Both the position numbers and the translations under genes were made by a program. A DNA stretch of 64,000 bases from Perca fluviatilis (lineage: Eukaryota; Chordata; Actinopteri; Perciformes; Percidae): NCBI RefSeq assembly GCF_010015445.1, contig NC_053114.1, forward strand, positions 26,121,579 through 26,185,578, in the 5' to 3' direction. Numbering within the stretch: the stretch's first letter is position 1; each line of letters starts with the position of its first letter. The notes beneath the pieces were generated by a model. It searched no databases. It saw only the letters and a list, made by a program, of their open reading frames with translations, and was not told the DNA's origin. Positions 58,674-64,000 of this stretch are shown here, piece by piece.

Positions 58674-61600
58674 TCCCACAGTGTAGGAGCTGAAGGTCAC
58701 ACACTGAACTATCCTGGAAAGCAGAAGGTAGAGGGAACACATGCATATTGTCAAAGCTTATTTTTGTTTAACTACAACATAATAACTTCTGTATAGTTAT
58801 AACCATGGTCGCAAAGACATACATAACCCAGATAAACAATATTTATACAAACACATACCATCCATCAGTAAAAGGCAACATTTAAATACAGCAATCAAGG
58901 GGTGAAAACAAACAATACAAATGTATGGTGCAATCAACAATTATCTATAAAAACACTCAGCAATTAGTCCTAATAAGGAAGTGACTGAATGTGGATCTCA
59001 TCATATTCATTATTGTCATCAACAACATATCAACATCATCCTGTCCTATTCTGGGTTTTAGTTCTCCTGTATTGTATCTATCTTTATTCTCTTTGTTATC
59101 TTCTAACAGCCGGCAAGTCTGTCTGCCTGTGAGCTCACCATATTTTCAGCCCCTCTATCTGCCTGTTTCTTAGAAGATGGGAGGCGCAAGGAAGAGGCGG
59201 GGCATACTCTCAGCAAGAATAACCTTGGCAAAAGTCTGATGATTTCAGGCGAGCAGCAATATCAATAATAATGGAGAAATTAATAAGCTGGTGCATTGGC
59301 CTGAGGGTTAGACTACAGAAGGTGGAGGTGGTGGGGGAACAGTGGCGGGCTGTAAATGGAAGGTTTTGGGGGAGGAGGGGGGCATGGCTGGAGGATGGCA
59401 GGAAAGAGGAGAAGAGGGTCTGGCTAGTGTGGAAGAGGGGATGGTAAGTGCACGATTTCCTTAGCAGCAGTATGGTGCTGCAGTCCATGCTGTCACACGT
59501 CAAAGAGGGAGCAAATCAAAGGCAGCTCTTTTGATGAATATAAAACAGAGAGTCCTGCTGAGAAGCACTCTCCCTCCCTCCCTTTCTAATCACAGAGCCG
59601 CAGAGGAGGCGGGCTGCACCAATCCCCTCAGCCCAGCACAAAATGAAAGGAGAGCAGAAGGGGACAGAGAGTACACACGATCACAACAAAGGCTGCTTTA
59701 TAATAGCAATAAACATTTGTACTCTCGAGACATCTGCACGGAATGATGGGTGCAGTGTGGCAAGATGCGAGAGAAGCTGGAATGGCATCAACACATTTCC
59801 ACCCCCCACCGAACCCTGAAAAAGGGTTCACCTCTTATCTCTGCAAGTATGGTTCATGCATGTTATCTGCAAACAACAACCAGTCCACTACTCTACCACG
59901 CACTGAAGCATGTTGCTTAGCTTGCAGGGTTGTGATAAAATGTCTGATATTCTCCATAAGATGCTCAAAAAAAGCATTATCTTATAGGCATAAGTCTAAT
60001 TAACCCACCATGCCTCTGAAAAGCGCTGACTGTGCTTCTGTTGAATTCGTAACATCCACTACCACAACTCTGAAAATGCTTTTCAGGTAGGATTATCACA
60101 AATTGCCATTGGCTTGTTCTCTTTTAACAGACTGGAACAAAGGCAAAAAAAACAACTTTGTACAGCATTGTACATGTGTCGTCACTATCTTAAAAAACAA
60201 CGATGTGTATTAAGAGTGAAGTCCAATAACGCTCCCTATGACATGGAATTGAATGTGATATAGGCCACATCTCTACCTCTTTCATGTCTCATCTCACTGT
60301 TGAGACTTTCTCAGGCAGCAGTCCAAAACAATTTGTACTCCTTTCCATCCTTAACTGTTTTTTTGATACATTTTGTTTTTGATATTTGCATTTTTTTTTT
60401 ACCACTATTACAATCTATTTATATTTTCTTCTCATCTTAGCTGTAACTCAACCCTCAAAATATTTGATGAAGTACAATTAATTTAATTTCAAAAATAATT
60501 AAATTAGACTAGATCTTTCAAACAAGTACAAATTCGCAATAGCTGGGACCATGTACGTGCATGCATCCACACATTCATGCATTAACACACAACTTCACAC
60601 ACACTTGACCTCAATGTCAAATTTTAGCCCCATAGGGCGAAAACTGTGGCTGACAAAAGGTTGGGGAGATTTTTGTGGACCGACCAACTGACAGAGCAAG
60701 CTATAGAGATGGTAGTCGCAGCTTATCCCACCTGTTTCCATTAGTCACAGCTAAACTACTTGGCACACTGCTTGTGTAAAAAATTAATTTATTTACATAC
60801 AGGAAAGTAGGAACAACTATTTGCCTATGCATAGATCAGTCACTACCACCCACGTTACAATGACTCGGGCTCCACTGCAGCGCAGTCAGGTCCATGTACA
60901 TTGTCATCACTGTATCCAACCAGAGCTCAGTTTCTGTAGCACTGCCTGGCCTATCCTCCCATGGGCAGTGCTCCTCTACTGCTCTCCAGGCAGCATTAGT
61001 ATGTGACATCAAAGCCCACTGCCACCCAAGCCCTGAGCAGAGAATGTGACACATGCATGGGTGTCACTGCCGTTTCACCTCCTGCCTGCTGAAGTATGAG
61101 GCAATTTCCTGCGAGTGGTGCATGGTGAGAGAGAGCGGGAGGCTAGGCACAGCCCAGCTATGCTGCTCTCTTTGATACTGTCAGGGAAGAGTAATGGCTC
61201 TTTGCAGCAACAGCCACCACCAAACTAATGTAGTGTGACTTTGGTTCTCCTTTCCAATGCATTACCACCATAGTGAGTAAGAAGGGAATGGCAAGAAGAC
61301 AGCCAAACTGTGAGGAATGTGGGAGGAAGGGAAAGACAGAATCCTTCACAGTTAGCATTCAATCTCATTAACTCCTAAATAAACAAAGACACAAGAGGGA
61401 TGTTTGTGTAATCGGAACACATTTGTGCAGTTGCACAACTCTTACCGACCAGACAGGATGCTACTATAGGCCTACCAGCAAAATCCAGCACAAGCAAACA
61501 CCAGCCTTGTTAGTCAGAACAGCTCTAACTAATCTTTACAATGATTTCAAGGTCACAGTGCTTTAGTACACACAGAGAAAGCAGCTTATCACTGGAAGGA

Positions 61601-62188
61601 CCTCATCTAATTGGGCAATCTACTATCTCAGCAGCTATTACAGCCTTGCCCATTGTGCCTGACCTTGCAAATTTAATAAGCAGAGAGAATAAAAAGTTGT
61701 CTCATCATTTTTGCACGTTTTCGTTTAGCACAATTTCCATATTAAGACAAAAAAAGGCAAAGAAAGCTTCTGTATTTGCAGACCTGCATACCTGGTACCT
61801 CTGTTTGAACTCTTTCCCTTCTTTCAGTTACAGACGTAATTGCAATCAAACCCATCCAGAAAGTATACTGTAATTATGCAGAATTAGAAGCTGATTCAAA
61901 TTGCACAATATTATAATTCATTAAAGCTAATTGGATGCCATGGTCTTTAGGCTTACTGCCAGACAGTTGTATGGAGCTGTCACGAGATAGTGGGTCTTCT
62001 GTGAAGCCTAAGGGCTGGGGGTTGTTAGAGGAACAGACTGCTTTTCTGCTTGGCCTTGGCTCCCACATTGAGTCAAACATGTGCCACCAATAGAAACCCA
62101 TTTAACAGGCAGACAGCATTTCAAAAGCCCCAGTACTGAGGCAGAGCAGTCACAACCATGGCCAGTAATAACATAACTGTGTGACTTA
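58674..62188. other. Single-copy-looking DNA, no gene called
   Basis: Overlapping frames at 59210-59830, 60821-61060 and 61541-61873 are on both strands without splice support. 61840-62100 (TAATTATGCAG, AATTCATTAAAGCTAATTGG) resembles conserved non-coding DNA. Confidence 0.3.
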
Positions 62189-62272
62189 TGAATCAGAATC
62201 AGCTTTATTGGCCAAGTATGTGTACACATACAAGGTATTTGACTCTGCGTTATGTATACAGTAGAAGTACGG
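62189..62272. repeat. Dispersed repeat piece (AATCAGCTTTATTGGCCAAG)
   Basis: TGAATCAGAATCAGCTTTAT, then TGGCCAAGTATGTGTACACA and TACAAGGTATTTGACTC, form a phrase I associate with repeats found many times across teleost genomes. Class and limits are uncertain. Confidence 0.55.
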
Positions 62273-63068
62273 AAGTAGTGATCTAGTGATTTCTTAATGT
62301 TGGCTGTCCATGGTGCTGAAGCAGACAATGAATACATTTCAAAGTAACTTTGACACAATAGACACGTTACAGAGTACATTACCAAATAGTAGCTAAGTAT
62401 ACACTTAACAGTCAGAGCTTGCAGTGTGACACATCATTAAGATACTACATGGTTGATTATTGGATTTAAGTTAAAAAAGTAAAAATAGTGTACAATTTAG
62501 CTGCTGCATGATGAAGACTGTGCTCTTAAGCGCAAATGAAGCCTCAAAGCAGTGCGTTCTAGTATCTGCTTATGATGAGTGCTATGCAGTCATCACTGTG
62601 GTGGCTCTGCTGTATATCACTGCAGTGTAGACAATGGTGTTCTTACATTACCAAGGGGAGGACAGTGGATCACAGGAAGTGAGGGATGTAAAACCAGTCA
62701 GGGGATATACAACCCACGGCCGTCGTGGTGCAAATCAACAATTCTATTCAAGAAATTCCAATCCCAATTGTGCCTTAGCCTGCAGGGTGTTGTTTGTATC
62801 ACTATAGTTTAGGTTTATTTAACAATTGTGTTGATGCTTCAAAAACAGCTTTTAAAAGAGAGCATCAGTGGTCGTGATAAGCACTAAGACTAAACGATAA
62901 CATTAAATGAACAAGAAATGAACTCTGATTAAAGATGGATGGATGGATAGTTGTTAGTTAATCTAATATCATTAGTAATCCCCTATTCTAAGGCTGTATT
63001 AAATTAAATAGCTTTTTCTTTTTTTAGAAACATCTTAGCAGTTTAAAAGATATTGAAACTGGGTTTTA
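62273..63068. other. AT-rich DNA, no gene seen
   Basis: It contains a short GGAT run at about 62935-62948 and nothing else recognised. Confidence 0.35.
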
Positions 63069-63496
63069 CAGTCCCTCCAGGATTTCGCAATGTCGCAATC
63101 GCAACAATTCACGTGAATTCAACCAATCACCGTGAATTTGGTGCGACTCGCAATTTTGACCAATCACCGGAGTTTCCGGTGGCTTCAACCAATCCCAGCA
63201 GTCCCATGTGCCATACTTTGTGTCAGTATGTGACTCTGAGAGCCACTGACCAAGCGGGAGTGAGAATGGGTTGAAGTAACACACGTACTTCGCCAAATTC
63301 ATTTCCTTGTTTCTGATATGAAGACGAGACGTGTGTGACTCGAACATCTGACATTTACCAACAAGATGTACAGCGAAAACATTTCAGACCGTCCTGCCAA
63401 CCAATATACATTTTAACATCAATGTACGCTGTAACGTTTTTCACTCTAAAGTCGCTGAAAGCTGCTGCTGTTTCAATCCTGTCGGCTATCTGCAGC

Positions 63497-63505
63497 GGGC
63501 GGGGC
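63497..63505. promoter_or_regulatory. GC box in a CpG-rich segment
   Basis: GGGCGGGGC is a perfect Sp1-type box and lies in a CpG-rich stretch (63470-63545) upstream of an ATG at 63577. It may be the promoter of the enclosing element. No TATA box is seen. Confidence 0.35.
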
Positions 63506-63531
63506 TGCTGCTCCGTTCCCCCTGCGACCGA

Positions 63532-63576
63532 CGCACGCACACACACACAAACACACACACAAACACACACAAACAC
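63532..63576. repeat. (CA)n with CAAA interruptions
   Basis: A CA run regularly broken by AA, preceded by CGACGCACGCACGC. Confidence 0.9.
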
Positions 63577-63648
63577 ATGGTGGATGCAGGAAAAACCGGA
63601 GATGAGACGACACGATTACCTAAATTGAGGACAGCTACGCTCGTTATT
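63577..63648 (+). CDS. Speculative first coding exon inside the edge repeat
   Basis: An ATG directly after the CA repeat opens 24 codons (MVDAGKTGDETTRLPKLRTA and four more) that end at a strong donor (TATT|GTAAGTG) in phase 0. A GC box lies about 75 bases upstream. No start-context purine at -3 other than A in ACACATGG, which is acceptable. It could be the first exon of a transposase whose body is beyond the window, or chance. Confidence 0.2.
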
Positions 63649-64000
63649 GTAAGTGCAATGATAAGTTAAAGTCCAATAAGTACTTTATCAAACCGTATAA
63701 ATGTGTGTCCCAGGCCAGGCCAGGATAGGAAATTAACTAACAACGTAAAGATCAACAAGCCACTGACAGACATGTTCAAATTTGATTAATTCAATAAATT
63801 TTTATTTTTTGTCTTGAATCCACCAGCCATTTTCAAATTATACCAACATTTGCAGCATCCTGAGCCATTTTGGTAAGGTTACTAGGAAAACTCAGCCCAG
63901 AGTAATTTTATTCCCCCCAAAAATATTTTCCTTTTTATTTTTAAAGAACTATACCAAAAGAAATCGCAACTTTTTTTGCAATTTTCACTGTCTCTCGCAA

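Larger units (their letters stand above)
63069..64000. mobile_element. Left end of a larger repeat or class II element, cut by the window edge
   Basis: It starts ACAGTCCCTCCAGGATTTCG, an end phrase I associate with a fish DNA transposon family, and is rich in TCGCAA words both at the left end (63080-63160) and again at 63965-64000. The two TCGCAA-rich zones could be repeated sub-terminal sequence. The right end is outside the window. Inside lie a CpG- and GC-rich stretch, a CA microsatellite and a possible short first exon (63577-63648). Confidence 0.5.

Noticed and set aside
1..64000. CRISPR array, operon, phage or integrated virus
   Set aside because: No regularly spaced repeats, no bacterial gene structure and no retroviral or viral gene signature were seen anywhere.

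Overview
The window looks like non-genic or largely intronic DNA from a ray-finned fish, probably a percomorph teleost. The evidence is an AT-rich background, long CA/GT microsatellites, five tRNA-headed SINE copies with a CTGCATGTC-type tail, and many short class II transposons of kinds common in teleosts. There are no bacterial-style operons, no rRNA or true tRNA genes, no CRISPR array and no intact autonomous transposon. The many 60-145 codon open frames match chance, low-complexity DNA and repeats.

The only protein-coding signal I can argue for is on the minus strand. Four stretches have a good splice acceptor, an open frame and a good donor: 44402-44596 (65 codons), 28144-28281 (46 codons, vertebrate-like codon bias), 8465-8569 (35 codons, coiled-coil-like) and 2487-2616 (43 codons plus one base, basic helix then a Pro/Ser tail). 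All four start in phase 0 and the first three also end in phase 0. They would be read in the order 44402, 28144, 8465, 2487 as exons of one minus-strand gene with introns of several kb. Weaker phase-0 candidates lie at 33247-33303, 26289-26321, 19818-19853, 13889-13936, 11510-11587 and 3245-3310. A coiled-coil-like stretch at 31094-31242 is flanked by splice sites but broken in every frame. I do not recognise the protein. Pseudo-exons are common in vertebrate introns, so the chain is a hypothesis.

The rest is a record of transposition. Five hAT-type elements have 8-bp target duplications, four of them perfect (9984-10378, 26549-26948, 41352-41703, 58306-58665) and one matching at 7 of 8 bases (51062-52140). 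Three TA-flanked MITEs with AAGG-type ends lie at 26465-27193, 47836-48921 and 50596-52199, and two of these were later hit by hAT elements. A TTAA-flanked piggyBac-like MITE lies at 42719-43413 and carries a perfect 24-bp palindrome centred on a full CRE. At 37010-38187 a tandem duplication holds a further element in one copy, so the other copy serves as the empty-site control. The right edge (63069-64000) enters a class II element or repeat with a GC-box promoter-like segment and a possible first exon.

Layout: 1-9.9 kb has two SINEs and two candidate exons. 9.98-13.1 kb is a repeat cluster (hAT, Tc1/mariner piece, SINE). 13.1-26.4 kb is mostly single-copy and includes blocks that read like conserved non-coding DNA. 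26.4-30.3 kb has a nested MITE and an exon candidate. 30.3-34 kb is single-copy with a broken exon candidate. 34-43.4 kb is the densest repeat region. 43.4-47.1 kb is single-copy with an exon candidate. 47.1-54.1 kb is a second dense repeat region. 54.1-62.2 kb is mostly single-copy with one hAT. 62.2-64 kb is repeats.
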